Source: Hippophae tibetana
Lineage: Eukaryota > Streptophyta > Magnoliopsida > Rosales > Elaeagnaceae
NCBI GenBank assembly: GCA_037013495.1
Contig: CM072802.1
Location: 45,732,501-45,796,500 of the forward strand
Length of the DNA stretch: 64,000 nt
Direction: 5' to 3'
Part shown: in pieces, positions 21,853-34,567 of the stretch
How positions within the stretch are numbered: the first letter of the stretch is position 1
Layout: every line of letters begins with the position of its first letter
The notes under the pieces: generated by a model
Told to the model about the DNA's origin: nothing
The model's database searches: none
What the model saw: only the letters and a program-made list of their open reading frames with translations
Program-made: the position numbers and the translations under genes

Positions 21853-23306
21853 AAGTTATTAAAGATATAAATTGATATTTATTGATTCTCCCTTTTTTTA
21901 TATGAATACCACCTTTGGTGGGATTAGATATTCTTTGTTAACTAAACAAATCAATTAACACCTATAGGTGGAGTTGATAACTAATTTGGTTAATTAAATT
22001 AATTCCTTTTTCTAAGAGATTGAAATGAACCATTTAAATTCCACCTTTGGTAGGGTTAGATAATTTAAACTTTATTCAAGGCGTCCAAATTAAACCTAAG
22101 AATTTAATTATCCGAGTACTAACTTTCAAGTTTTAAAACCACTACTAAAAACATGTTGTCAATACATTTTTAGATAATAATTCTTATAAATATTTTTGAA
22201 ATAGAGCTTAACTTTAAATACCGTGCGATTGTACCAGCAAATAAAATATCACTACTCTAAATCAAACCAGATAACTAAACCTTAAAATCTAATTTTCAGA
22301 TTTAAGTTTGTAATGAAAAATAATATATTTCTCTCTAACATTCTTGATATAAAATCTTGAATAAAACTAAAATGAATTCATTTTAGAGATTTTTACCTAT
22401 TTAATATTTCGCAAACATAACAATGTTATTATTATATCATGTTTACAAACAGCTAGCAAAGTTAAATTTAATCACAAACAAATTAAATATAACATGTAAA
22501 AATAAAGCATAAAAAATAACTGTAAAGAAAATAAAATCCTTACAGTACTTTATTGCTATTCTCGTTGCTGGAAAACCTCTAAACGGAACTTGCACTCCCA
22601 TTTATTGAATCGAAAAGCAAATAAATAACAAAAACATAACTAGTTCTTCTCAAAAAGAGAAAAATTCTAAAACTAAGAAAAACTAACTAAGAAAAGCTAA
22701 AAACTAAGAAAAACTTAAAAACTAAGAAATGAGAGAAATAAAGAGAAGAGAAGATGTGTTTTGAGGTGTGCTTAGTTATGAAGAGAATGTGGGTATTTAT
22801 AGGTGAGGAAAGGATTAAAAAGTGTGTGAAAATGATTAAAAATGGAGGAAACACTTAGTAGGTGAAGATGACATCAGCGGGTAGGTGGCGCGTGCGGATT
22901 GGGGCGCAGATGGGCAACGGCGTGCACGGACAGGAGTAGGGGCACGCATAGGAACGTACAGAAAGCAATAGTGGTGCACGCGAGTTGGAGAGCAGGCACA
23001 CGCGGGACCTGGTGCGGATGGGCGCGGGTATGCACTGCGTGCGGCTGCTAGGTGCCACAGGGCGCACTGCACGCGTTGGCCGGCGCGGTTGGACGGGTGC
23101 ATGCGCGATTTCCTACTTTTTGACATTTTTTACCTTTTTGACCCATTTTGTCCAAATTTTCCATATTTGTTGACTTTTCCTCATTTATTTTTGAATATAT
23201 TTGTGATGTATTGCCTCCAGTATTCGTCTTTTAGTCTTTAAATTACGTTTTTAAGCAAAAATACCTGAAAAATAATAAAAATATCCGTGATTCCAAAAAG
23301 ACAAAT
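21798..23306 (-). repeat. Athila-like LTR B, reversed, truncated at both ends
   Basis: Reverse complement of LTRs A and C. It has reversed TATAAATA (22794-22801), TGACATCA in place of TGACGTCA (22869), GC island (about 22878-23107), reversed AATAAA (22601-22606) and a hairpin with one decayed arm (22642-22668). Roughly the first 100 and last 315 bases of the LTR are missing, so no target duplication can be scored. The GC island yields overlapping spurious frames on both strands. Confidence 0.85.
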
Positions 23307-23800
23307 ATATTCTGATTCTATTCCATTCTAGTCAACTAAACATGGGGCAATATAATGTTCTCTTTACATATACAAAAATGTACTCCACATTCTTTATTAA
23401 AATATATACCACCTAATCTAAAAGATGTCCTAATATACCGTCAACCAAGCAATTCTAGCATTTATTCAAGAACTTCAAGTTTAACATATACCAAATGTCT
23501 CTACATAAATTAACAAAATAATATAACTACAATAAGAAATAATATCCAAGTCTAACAAGATGGAGAAATTGATGGATGTTATGAGATAGGTGTTACTTAT
23601 GATATTTTACTAAATAATTATGATCCTCTATTTTGACTAAGTTTTTGTAAGAATCCCATCATCACCTCGTATCATAACGCCATCATCTTCTATTGTTGAG
23701 TAAATATATCAATACGAAGATCCTTAGTTTTAATTTGCTGACCTTGGACTTAAAATTTGAACATTTTCGACAAGGGCAACATAATGGAATGAGAATGGAA
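23307..23800 (+). repeat. satellite core, insert subfamily, left-arm start to mid right
   Basis: Starts in the second ATTCC arm (TTCTGATTCTATTCCATTC) directly after LTR B and stops at GGAATGAGAATGGAATG, where an array begins. Because it restarts upstream of where the 21291 copy stopped, the two are different copies. Confidence 0.7.
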
Positions 23801-24195
23801 TGTTTGTGGTTTAAGGTTTTGGGTTAAAATTACTATTTTTCAAAATAGGGTTTAGGGTTTTGGGATTTAGGGTTTAGGGTTATATTTTTTGGTTAGGTTT
23901 TAGGGTTAAGATTATTATTTTTCTAAATAAGGTTTATGGTTTTGGTATTTGGGATTTGGGGATTAGAGTTTAATGTTTAGTGCTATATTCGTGGATTAAG
24001 GTTTAGGGTTAAAATTATTATTTTACTAAATAGGGTTTACAATTTAGGGATTTAGGATTTAGAGTTTAGGGTTACATTTGTCAGTAAAGTTTAAAGGTTA
24101 TTATTATTATTATTATTTAAATGGGGTTTAGGGTTAGGGTTTTGATATTTTGGATTTGGGATTTATTGATTAGGGTTTAAGGGTTTGAGGTTGGG
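23801..24195 (+). repeat. telomere-like satellite array
   Basis: About four monomers, including a (TTA)n expansion at 24098-24117 inside an AT box. Confidence 0.8.
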
Positions 24196-25084
24196 ATAAA
24201 AATGGAAAAAACTTTTGAGATTTTAATGGAATCGTGATTTTATAAGGGAAGAGAAGGAATTATGATTCCATCTCTTTTAGGAATCGATTCCATTACATTC
24301 CCATTCTTCAACCTAGCCAAACATAAAATTAGAATGAATCTATTGTGTTTCCATTCCATTCCAGTCAACCAAACATGGAGTAATGTAATATTACCTCTAC
24401 GGTTACGATAATATACTCCATTTTCTCTATCAAAATATATACCTCCTGATCCAAAACAAGTCCTAATGTCAATAGGGAAATTCTAGCATTTATTTAAGAA
24501 TTTAAGTTTAACATATACCAAATATCTCCACATAAACTAACATAATAGAATAATTACATTTAGATACAAAAAATCCAAGTCTAAGAAGATGGAGAAATTG
24601 ATGGATTTTGTGAGGTAGGTGCTACTTGTGATATTGTACTAAAGAATTGTGATGCAATATTTTGAGTAAGTTTTTGTAAGAATCTCATCATTACCTTATG
24701 TCCTTCATCCATCATCTCCTATTGTTGAGTAAATATCTCAATACGATGATCCTCAGTTTAAATTTGCTAACCGTAGACTTACAATTTTAACAATTTCAAC
24801 ATGGACAATGGAATGGATGGGGAATGGGAATGGAATTAAAGTAGTTTTACTTTTTTACCACTAGAATCAAAGAAGAAATCAATATTATAGTATTTGGTTT
24901 ATAATTGAAATGTAATAGAAAATACTGTATATTACGTTAATATACCTATATTTAGCTAAAAATAAATAATATCATTTAATTATTATTTTTTCTTTAGACA
25001 AAATGAATTATTTAAATCATTATATTTGTAAATAATTTTTACTTAAAAATAAAATATATTATAAAAATTATTATTTTTCTATAT
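24196..25084 (+). repeat. satellite core, insert subfamily, full
   Basis: Dyad decayed to GGAATCGTGATTTT (24228). Both arms and tail are complete. The extra segment starts CTCTACGGTTACGATAATAT. Confidence 0.8.
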
Positions 25085-25525
25085 AGGGTTTTGGGGTTTT
25101 AGGTTTAGGATTTGGGATTTAGGGTTTTGAGATTTTGAATTTAGGGTTTAGGATTATATGTGGGCATTATGGTTTAGGGTTAAAATTATTATATTTCTAA
25201 ATAGGGTTTATGGTTTTGGGATTTGGATTTGCTGTTTAGGGTTAAGGTTCAAGGTTAAAATTATTATTTTCCTAAATAGGGTTTACGGTTTAGGGTTTAC
25301 AGATTTTAGATTTGAGGTTTATGGTTTTGGATTGTATTTATGGGTTATGGTTTAGGGTTAAAATAATTATTTTTCTAAATAAGATTTAGGGTTTATGATT
25401 TAGGGTTTAGGGTTTTAGGATTTGTGATTTGGGATTTGGGATTTGGTATTTATTTTTAAGGGTTTAGGATTTAGGATTTAGGGCTTAGGGTTTAGGGATT
25501 TGGGATATACTTGGGGTTGAGGTAA
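25085..25525 (+). repeat. telomere-like satellite array
   Basis: About four monomers. The stretch 25395-25500 is unusually dense in TTTAGGG/GGATTTGGG without an AT box. Confidence 0.8.
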
Positions 25526-26314
25526 AATTGGAAGAAACATTTGCAATATAAATGGAATCTTGATTCCTTAAATGGGGTAGAAGGAACTATGATTACTTCT
25601 CTTTTAGGTATCCATTTTATTTTACTCTCACTTTTCAGCCCAACCAAACATAAAATTGCAAGGTATCAATTCTATTTCATTCTAATCCAATCAACCAAAC
25701 ATAGGGTAATTCTAGCATTTATACAAGACTTTCAAGTTTAACATATACCAAATGTCTCTAAATAAACTAACAAAATAAATAACTCCAATAAGAAGAAAAT
25801 CCAAGTCTAAGAAGTAGTAATTGATGGATTTTTGGAGGTATGTTGTGATATTGTAATAAAGAATTATGATTTTATATTTTTACTAAGTTTGTGTAACAAT
25901 CACATCATCACCTCATGTCATTGATCCATCATCTCTTGTTATTTAGTAAACATCTCAACAAGATGATCCTGAGTTTAAATTTGCTGACAGTAGATTTAAA
26001 ATTTGAACACTTTCAATGTGGACAATGGAATGTAATGAAAATGGGAATAGGAATGAGAGTGGAATGGAAACAATTTTATTTGGTTTGACCACTAGAATCA
26101 AAGAATAAATTAGTATTAAATGTATGGTATACAATTGGAATAGAATGGAAAACACAATATATTATCGTAATACTCTATATTCAGTAAAGTTTAAATAATA
26201 TAATTTAACGATTATATTTTCGTGACACATAATACAATGTTGAAATCATTATTTTTTTTTAAATAATTATTACTTAAAAATAAAATATATTTTTAAAATT
26301 ATTATTTTTCTTAA
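25526..26314 (+). repeat. satellite core with internal deletion
   Basis: Dyad GGAATCTTGATTCC (25554). The sequence jumps from CAACCAAACATAGGGTAAT to TCTAGCATTTATACAAG, removing the extra segment and the GTCCCAATATAC stretch. Confidence 0.75.
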
Positions 26315-26500
26315 TGGGGTTTAGGGTTTAGAGGTTTGGGATTTAGGGATTTATGGTTTAGGGTTTTGGGATTAGGGTTAAATTTAAGGGTTAAGGTTTT
26401 GGGTTAAAATTATAATTATTCTAAACAGGGTTTAGGGATTTGGGGTTTTGGTTTTAAGATTTAGGTCTTTGGCTTTAGGGCTATATTTTGGGGTTGGGGT
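26315..26500 (+). repeat. short telomere-like array
   Basis: Only about two monomers separate two cores here. Confidence 0.75.
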
Positions 26501-27363
26501 AAATTTGAAAAAACAAATTGAGATGGGAATGGAATCATGATTCCTTAAATGGGGAAGAAGAAATTATGATTCCTTCTTTTTTAGGAATTGATTTCATTTC
26601 ATTCCCACTTTTTAGCCCATCCAAACTTAAAATTGGAAGGAATCAATTCTGGTTCCATTCTATTACATATACAAAAATATACTCTACATTCTCTATCAAA
26701 TTATATACCACCTCATCCAAAACATGTCCCAATAAAAAATCAACCAAGTAATTCTAGCATTTATTCAAGAGCTTCAAGTTTAACATGTACCAAATGCCTC
26801 TACATAAACTAACAAAATAATATAACTCTAATAAAAAAAATCCAAGTCTAAGGTGATGGATAAATTGATGGATTTTTTGAGGTAGGTGCTACATGTGATA
26901 TTGTACTAAAGAATTATTATCCAATATTTTGACTAATTTTTTGTAAGAATCTCATCATAACCTCGTGTTATTGAGCCATCATCTCCTAATGTTGAGTAAA
27001 TATCTCAATACGATGATCCTGAGTTTAAATTTGCTTATTGTGGACTTGAAATTTAAACACTTCCGACATGGACAATGGAATGGAATCGTAATGGGATTGT
27101 GAGTAGGAATGGAATGGAAACATTTTTTTCGTTTGATTGCTTTAATCAAAGAAGGAATCAATATTATAGTGTTTGGTTTACAATTGGAATATAATGTAAA
27201 ATACTGTATATTACCTTAATACCCATATATATTCAGTAAAATTTATATAATATTATTTAATTATTATTTTTTTGTTATACAAACTACATTATTAAAATCA
27301 ATATTTCCCTAATAAATATTACCTAAAAATAAATATATTATTAAAATTATTATTTTTCTAAAT
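26501..27363 (+). repeat. satellite core, insert subfamily
   Basis: Perfect dyad at 26531. The second left-arm ACCAAAC box is deleted (TCTATTACATATACAAAAAT). Right arm and tail are complete. Confidence 0.8.
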
Positions 27364-27515
27364 TGGGTTTAGGTTTTAGGGGTTAGGGATATGTTTATGG
27401 GTTAAGGTTTAACATAAAAATTATTCTTTTTCTAAATTGAGTTTGTAATTTTGAGATTTGGGATTTGGGATTTTGGGTTTTGGATTTTCGACTTAGTGCT
27501 TAGGGTTTAGGGTAT
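27364..27515 (+). repeat. short telomere-like array
   Basis: One to two monomers, the shortest array between two cores on the forward strand. Confidence 0.7.
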
Positions 27516-27830
27516 ATTTGGGAAAACAAATTTGAGATGGGAATGAATCATGATTCCTTAAGGGGGTGAAGGAATTATGATTACTTCTATTATAGAAATC
27601 GTTCTCATTTTATTCTCACTTTTCAACCCAACCAAACATAAAAATGGAAGGAATCAATTTTAATTCCAATCCATTCCAGTCAACCAAACGTATGGCAATG
27701 TAATATTACCTTTGTATAAACAAAATATAATAAACATTCTCTTTGGAAATGAATTCCACCTAATCCAAAACATGTCCGAATATACCGTCACCAAAGCAAT
27801 TATAGCATTTATTCAAGAACTTCAAGTTTA
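27516..27830 (+). repeat. satellite core, left half, insert subfamily
   Basis: Dyad TGAATCATGATTCC (27544). It is the last copy with the extra segment (CTTTGTATAAACAAAATATA). It breaks after TTCAAGAACTTCAAGTTTA, where TTTAGGGTTAAA of an array takes over. Confidence 0.75.
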
Positions 27831-28200
27831 GGGTTAAATTTATGGCTTAAGGTTTAGTGTTAAAATTATTTTTTTCTAAGTAGGTTGTAGGGGTTTGTTA
27901 TTTGGGATTTGGGAATTGAGATTGGGGGTTTAAAGTTAATTATTTAGGGTTTTGGATTATATTTATGGGTTAATGTTTAGGGTTAAAATTATTATTTTTC
28001 TAAATGTAGGGGTTTGGGATTGGGGATTTGGGATTTGGGAATTAGGGTTTAGCATTTAGGGTTTATAGTTATTTTTGGGATTCTAGATTAGGAGTTTTAG
28101 GTTTATATTTGTGGGATAAGGGTTAGTGTTAAAATTTTATTTTTGTAAATAGGGTTTAGGATTTTGGGATTTTAGATTTGAGGTTTACGGTTTTGGGTTT
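27831..28200 (+). repeat. telomere-like satellite array
   Basis: Three to four monomers; joins directly to a core right half at 28201. Confidence 0.8.
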
Positions 28201-28555
28201 ATGATGATCCTTATTTTAAATTTGCTGATAGTGGACTTAAATTTTAATACTTTCAACATGGACAACAAAGTGGAATCAAAATGGGCATGGGAATATGAAT
28301 TGAATGGAAACAATTTTATTTCTTTTGACCATTGGAATGAAAAAAAGGATCAGTATTATAGTATTTGGTTTACAAATGGAATGGAGTGGAAAACATTGTA
28401 AATTACCTTAATACTAATATATTTAGTAAAATTTAAATAATATTATTTAATTATTATTTTTTTGTTAGAAAATATATATAATTTAAATCATTATTTTTCT
28501 AAATAAATTTTACTGGAAAATAAAATATATTATTAAAATAATTATTCTTATAAAT
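28201..28555 (+). repeat. satellite core, right half
   Basis: Starts at GATGATCCTTATTTTAAATT and includes the GGTTTACAAATGG arm and tail. It is the left edge of the duplicated block whose other copy starts at 42014, where the sequence upstream is core rather than array. Confidence 0.8.
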
Positions 28556-29635
28556 AAGGTTTAGGATTTTCAGGTTTAAGATTTAGTAATTAGGGATTTG
28601 AGGTTTTGGGTCAAAATTATAATTTTTCTGAATTGAGTTTAGGGTTTTGATAGTTAAGCTTTTGGGTTTAGGGTTTAGGTTTATTGTTTATTGTTATTTT
28701 GTGATTGAAGGTATAGGGTTAAAATTATTATTTTTCTAAATGTGTGGTAGAGGAAAGGGATTTGTGATATGTGATTTAGGGTTTTGAGGTTTAGGATTTA
28801 ATATTTTAGGATTTAGGGTTTAGGATTTTGGGATTTGGGAATTGGGGTTTAGGGTTTAGAGTTCAGGGTTATATTTAAGGGTGAAGGTTTAGGGTCAAAA
28901 TTATAATTTTTTAAATAGGGTTTAGGGTTTTGGGATTTAGGATTTTGGGTTTAGTGTTTTGGATTTATTGTTTAGTGTTATTTATGTGGGTTATGGTATA
29001 GGGTTAAAATTATTATTTTTCTAAATTGGGTGTAGAGGCTTGGGATTTGTTATATGTGATTTAGGGTTTAGTGTTTTGTGATTTATGTATTTATGGTTTA
29101 GTATTATATTCAGGGTAAAGGTTTAGGGATAAAATTATAATTTTTCTAAATAGTGTTTAGGGTTTTGGGATTCAGGATTATATGTTTAGGGTTTTAGGAT
29201 TTGGGATTATATGTTTAGGGTTTAGGTTTATTGTTTAATGTTATTTTTGTCCGTTAAGGTATAGGGTTAAAATTATTATTTTTCTAAATTGTGTGTAAGG
29301 GTTTCAAATTTATGAAATGAGATTTGGGGTTTGGGGTTTAATGTTTAGGGTTAAATTTTTTGGTTAAGTTTTAGGGTTAAAATTATTATTTTTCAAAATA
29401 TCGTTAAGAGTTTTGTGATTTGGATTTGGAATTTAGGGTTTTAGGATTTTAGATTTGGGGTTTAGGGTTTATGGTTTCAGGTAATATTTGTGGGTTATGG
29501 TTTAGGATTAAAATTATTATTTTTCTAATTAATTATTACTTAAAAATAAAATATATTCTTAAAATTATTATTTTTATATATAGGATTTATAGTGTTGAGG
29601 TTAAAGATTTAGGATTTTGGGATTTAGGGTTATAT
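28556..29635 (+). repeat. telomere-like satellite array
   Basis: About nine monomers plus an AT module (29515-29580, TAATTATTACTTAAAAATAA) that resembles the end of the core tail without a core. It is collinear with 42326-43395. Confidence 0.8.
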
Positions 29636-29845
29636 TAGTATTGTACTATTTGGTTTAGAATTGGAATAGGATGTAAAACACTGTATATTAACTTAATACT
29701 ACTATATTTTGTAAAATTTAAGCCATATTATTTAATTATTATTTTGTCATTGGACAATATATATTATTTAAATTATTATTTTTCTAAATATTTATTTCTG
29801 AAAATTAAAATAATTTAATAAAATTATTCTTTTTATAAATAGGTT
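29636..29845 (+). repeat. satellite core, right terminal fragment
   Basis: Only the outer right arm (ATTTGGTTTAGAATTGGAAT) and tail remain; array sequence abuts it on both sides. The same fragment recurs at 43396. Confidence 0.75.
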
Positions 29846-30595
29846 TTACTGTTTTGAGGTTTAGGATTTAATAATTAAGGATTTGCGATTTAGGGTTTAG
29901 GGTTAGTGTTATATTTGAGAGTAAAGGTTTAGGGTTAGAATTATAATTTTGCAAAATAGTGTTTAGGGTTTTAGCTTTTGGGATTTTGTGTTTAAGGTTT
30001 AGGTTTATTTTTTACTGCTATTTTTGTGGGTTAAGGTATAAGGTTAAAATTAATATTTTTTTAAATAGGGTGTAGGGGTTTCTAATTTGTGATATGAGAT
30101 TTAGGATTTGGGATTTGGGGTTTAGGGTTTAGGGTTAAATTTGTGGTTTAAGGTTTAGGATTAAAATTATTATTTTTCAAAATATGGTAAAGAGTTTTGG
30201 GATTTAGATTTAGGATTTAGGGTTTTGGGAATTTGGATTTGGGGTTAGGTTTAAGGTTATGGTTATATTTATGGGTTATGGTTGAGGGCTAGTTAAAATT
30301 ATTATGTTTCTAAAGGTTTTGGGATTTAGGATTTAGGGTTTATCGTTTTGGTTTATATTTTGGGAGTTATGGTTAAAAGTTTATATTATTATTTTTCTAA
30401 ATAGGTTGTTGGGGTTTAAATTTTATTATTTATCGGTTAGAATTTGGGGTTATATTTTTGGGTTAATGTTTAAGGTTAAAATTTTTATTTTTCAAAATAG
30501 GGTGTACGGGTTTTGGGATTTATGATTTGGGGTTTAGGGTTATATTTATGGGTTAAGGTTTATGATTAAAATTGTTATTTTTCATAATACGGTAT
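29846..30595 (+). repeat. telomere-like satellite array with LTR target site
   Basis: Six to seven monomers, ending in GGTAT (30591-30595), the target duplication of the LTR remnant that follows. Confidence 0.8.
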
Positions 30596-30715
30596 TGATG
30601 AGTGCTCAAAAAGTACTAAAATTACCATGATTTTATGCACGTTAATTGATTAAAAATATATATATATTTATATGATTTTATCATATATTTATATAAACTG
30701 TCTAACCCCACCAAA
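30596..30715 (+). repeat. Athila-like LTR E, 120-bp remnant in GGTAT duplication
   Basis: TGATGAGTGCTCAAAAAG through TATATTTATATAAA is the first roughly 100 bases of the LTR, then it jumps to CTGTCTAACCCCACCAAA and then straight to the flank GGTAT (30716-30720). Against LTR C two deletions, of about 1.2 kb and about 0.55 kb, are needed. The insertion site and flanks match LTR D. Confidence 0.85.
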
Positions 30716-30985
30716 GGTATAGGGTTAAAATTATTATTTTTCAAAATAGGGTATAGGGTTTTGGGATTTTGGATTTGGGGTTTAAGGTTTAGTGTTATAT
30801 TTATGGGATAAGATTTAGGGTTAAAAATTTTAGTTTTGTAAATAAGGTTTTGGGTTTACGATTTTGGGTATAGGTTAATATTTATGTGTTTAAGTTTAGG
30901 GTTAAAATTATTACTTTCCTAAATAGGGTTTACGATTTAGGGGTTAGGATTTAGGGCTTAATATATAGTGTAATATTTATGGATT
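30716..30985 (+). repeat. telomere-like satellite array
   Basis: Two to three monomers, collinear with 45400-45695 after LTR D. Confidence 0.8.
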
Positions 30986-31640
30986 GGGTAAAATTGTAAA
31001 AAACATTAGAGACGAGAATGAAATCATGATTCCTTACAGAGGAGAATTAGTTATGATTCCTTCTCATTTAATAATAGATTCCATTTTTTTCCCACTTTTC
31101 TGGCCAATCATACAAAAATTTGGTTTATCATATACTGTCAAGCAATATTTTCTAGCATTTATTCAAGAACTTCAGGTTTATCATATACCTAATGTCACTA
31201 CATTAACTAACTGAATAATGTAACTCCTATAAGAAAAAAAATCAAAGTCTAAGAAGATGGAGGAATTTATGGATGTTGTGACGTAGGTGCTACTTGTGAT
31301 ATTGTAGTACAGAATTAGATGCTATATTTTGACTAAGTTAGTGTAAAAATCTCATCCTTACCTCATGTCCTTGATCCATCAACTCCTATTGTTGAGTAAA
31401 CATCTCAATACAATAATCCTGAGTTTTAATTTTCTTATCGTGGACTTAAATTTGAACACTTTCAACATGGACAACAGAATAGAATCAAAATGGGAATAAT
31501 AATAAGAATGGAATGAAACAATTTTTTTTGGTTTGACCATTGTAATGAAAGAAGGGATAAGTATTATAGTATTTGGTGTGCAATGGAATGGAATTGAAAA
31601 CACTGTATATTACCTTAATACTACTATATTCCGTAAAATT
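30986..31640 (+). repeat. satellite core, middle deleted, tail missing
   Basis: Dyad GAAATCATGATTCC (31020). The second left-arm box and the TAATATTACC stretch are missing compared with the sister copy at 45696. It breaks at TTCCGTAAAATTTAG. Confidence 0.8.
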
Positions 31641-32195
31641 TAGTGTTTAGGGTTTAAAGTTTAGGGTTATATTTAAGGGTAAAGGTTTTTGGTCCAAATT
31701 ATAAATTTTCTAAACAGGGTTTCCGATTTTGGGATTTGGGATTTTTTTTAGTGTTTAGGGTTTATTGTTAAGTATTATTTTTGAGGGTTAAGGTGTAGGG
31801 TAATATTTTTTTTTCTAAATAGGGTGTAAAGCTTTGGCATTGGGGATTGGGGAATTTGGAATTGGTGTTTAGGGTTTGGGGTTTATGGTTATATTTGTGT
31901 GTTAAGATTTAGGGTTAAAATTATTATTTTTCAAAATAGGGTATTTGGTTTTGGGATTTTGGTTTTTGGGTTTAGGGTTTAGGGTCATATTTGTTTGTTA
32001 AGGTTTAGGATTGGAATTTTTATTTTTGTAAAAAAGGTTTAGGGTTTCGGGTTTGCGGTTCAAAATTTTGGGTTATATTTATGTATTTTTGTTTAGACTT
32101 AAAATTATTATTATTTTAAACAGGGTTTAGGATTTGGGTTTTTGGGTTTTGGTTTTTGGATTTATGGCATAATGTTTAGTGTAATATTCAAAGTT
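31641..32195 (+). repeat. telomere-like satellite array
   Basis: About five monomers with unusual strings (GGTTTTTGGTCCAAATTATA, GGTTTGCGGTTCAAAATTTT) that recur almost unchanged at 38650 and 39000, showing a recent shared origin. Confidence 0.8.
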
Positions 32196-32712
32196 TGTGT
32201 AAAATTGTAAAAGTAAATCTAGGTGGGAATGCAATAATGATTCCTTACTTTGGAGAATTATTTATGATTCCCTCTCAATTAGTAATAGATTCTATTGTAT
32301 TCCCAATTTTTAGGCCAACCAAATATAAAATTGGAAGAAATTAATTCTAATTTGATTTCATTCTAGTAGACCAAATATAGGGTAAATTAATATTACCAAA
32401 TGACCCAATATATTATGAACCACGATTTTCTTACATTTATTCAAGATCTTTAGGTTTAACATATACCAAATGTCTCTACATTAACTTTTAAAATAATATA
32501 ACTCCTATAGAAAAAAATAAAAGTCTAAGAAGATTGAGAAAGGGATGGATGTTGGGAGATAGGTGGAAGTTATGATATTGTAGTAAAGAATTATGATGCT
32601 ATATTTTGACTATGTTTTTTAAAAATATCATCATCACCTAATGTCATTGATCCATCTTTTCCTGTTGTTGAGTAAAAGTCTCAATACTATGATCCTTAGT
32701 TTAATTTGTTGA
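32196..32712 (+). repeat. satellite core, left two thirds, cut by Athila-like insertion
   Basis: Dyad variant GCAATAATGATTCC (32231), shared with cores at 37288 and 39174. It stops at CTTAGTTTAATTTGTTGAG; about 200 bases of core are lost before the tail resumes at 36549. Confidence 0.8.
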
Positions 32713-34567
32713 GATGTTAGAAGTTCACAGCGATCTGTCTGTATACACTTTAAATGATGAATATGATGAATGCACCTGCATTTCTCCATTACTACTTACA
32801 CATTCTCAGGAAATAGGTAATCTTTCTTCTCTTTTCTCTTTATCTTTAATTTACAGTTGTTACATTGAGGACAATGTAAGTTCTAGGTTGGGGGTGGTGA
32901 AAAGTTACCATGCTTAATTAGAAAAAAAAAAGATTTAACAATTTAAAAATAAAAAAAATAAAAACAAATAATAATAAAAATTTTATGTTCACATTTTCAT
33001 TTTTTTTTATTTTATTTTTGTTTTATGTGATTTAGTAATTTAAAAAAAAAATTTATTAAATATTTTCTCACAAAAATTTATCATTTCTTTAAATCAAATT
33101 TAAGTAAATAGTTAAGTCTTTTGTACTATTAGATTAATTTTTGAAAACATATCATGAAATATTTTCTAATTATTTTTGATAATTAGTTAGTTTTTGTCAT
33201 AACTAGTATTTCTTGATAAAATGTGGAAATTATATTAAACCCAAAATCAGTGTCTATGAATTTTTTTTAGTGGAGACTACCCTTGTGAGATATAATTTGA
33301 GCCTTATTTCTTTTATTCAGAGTGAAATATATATTTTTTCTACTCCAAACACATTTCTTATTTATTCAAAAAGTTTAGATGATCTCTATAGGTATTAGCA
33401 TTGAATGTATGAATTTTTTCTCATCTTAATAGAGTATCATATATTTTTTTTTATTATTATTTTTGTTTAGATTAAACGATTTGAGTAGAAATTGATAGTA
33501 TATGCTTATATCTCATTCATGCATGACTGCTACAAAAACAAAAAGACATATCTGGGGTTACCTAAACCAAGATCAAACAGAAAAGCCACAAAATTAACCA
33601 CTCACCAAAATCCAAAAAAATGTACAATCTGTACAAGGGTTGACTCTCTAAAATATACATATATTGAAAAATATATAGATATATAGAGAGTTTTAAAAAA
33701 AAATATAGTATCATCTACATACTATGACCCACATTGCCAACAAAGTTGTGAGTAAAGGCTAAATACAAAAGAAAGATATAGGAAGTAATTCCCTAAAAAT
33801 TCATTGCAATTTCTTCATTTGTAAAAAGCATATATCTTGAAATTCTTTCTTAATGAGTTTGATTTATGCATGGAAATAATTTTTATATATGATATCTTTA
33901 TAATTTATACATTCGATTCCTTTCATGAGATCAATGTTAAAATAACACTTTGAGCCTTTATTCTTTATACATATGCGAACATATTAGTTCATTTCTATAC
34001 ATCAACTCTTTTGCATATAAATTAGTATGAGTGTTTGAACCCATAGGATTCAGTGCTTTGAGAGTATTGACTTGTGAGGAATAGAGTCGAAGCGAATTCT
34101 GATTCATGACACTGAAATTGGGTAAAATTAAATTGATACATTTTTGAAATGAAATATGAAAATGATTTTCGACTAATTATTGTAATAAAATCATGATTGT
34201 TTAAAGAGATTAAAATAACTTATGCTTGAGATTTTAATTACGATCTTAAAGGAGATTAAAAAAGTATGAGATATTTTTGTGATATGTTGTTTTCTTTTAT
34301 TCTTAAATTAATTTTTGATTGTGTTGTAATTTTAATTTTTGATTTGATTGTTTTTATTTTTACATTTAGTTCAATGTTTGTGGGTATCATTACTGAAAAC
34401 CCTCACGAGACTCAAACTCGTCCACTAGGGCAACCTAGGGGTTTAACGGCTTGTTGCATAGGCTAAATGCAACCGTTTCAATCCACGAAAGTGATTTAGG
34501 ATAGTTTAATTTTTAGTTTTTATCACTTCTCTTGCTAAGGGACTAGCAAGAAGCTGGTTGGGGGTTG
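32713..34567 (+). mobile_element. 3' non-coding interior and PPT of an Athila-like element
   Basis: Contains TACATTGAGGACAATGTA (32862-32879) followed by AGGTTGGGGGTGG, then AT-rich DNA, TTTGAGCC at 33296, a bulged stem-loop at 34445-34477, and the purine-rich AGCAAGAAGCTGGTTGGGGG (34544-34563) just before the LTR. The layout matches element 1's 3' interior. No env-like or pol coding similarity is visible; short frames here are not convincing. The upstream coding part and 5' LTR are absent. Confidence 0.75.
34445..34477 (+). other. bulged stem-loop in Athila-like interior
   Basis: AACGG (34445) pairs with CCGTT (34473) and TTGCAT (34454) with ATGCAA (34467). A 4-base bulge and 7-base loop complete an 11-pair stem, about 90 bases before the PPT. 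Confidence 0.55.

Noticed and set aside
22836-23173. Frames of 62-96 codons on both strands
   Set aside because: Same cause: GC island of LTR B without stop codons by composition.
32714-33398. env-like gene of the Athila-like element
   Set aside because: Short frames without signal peptide or membrane segments, located after the motif that normally follows the last gene.
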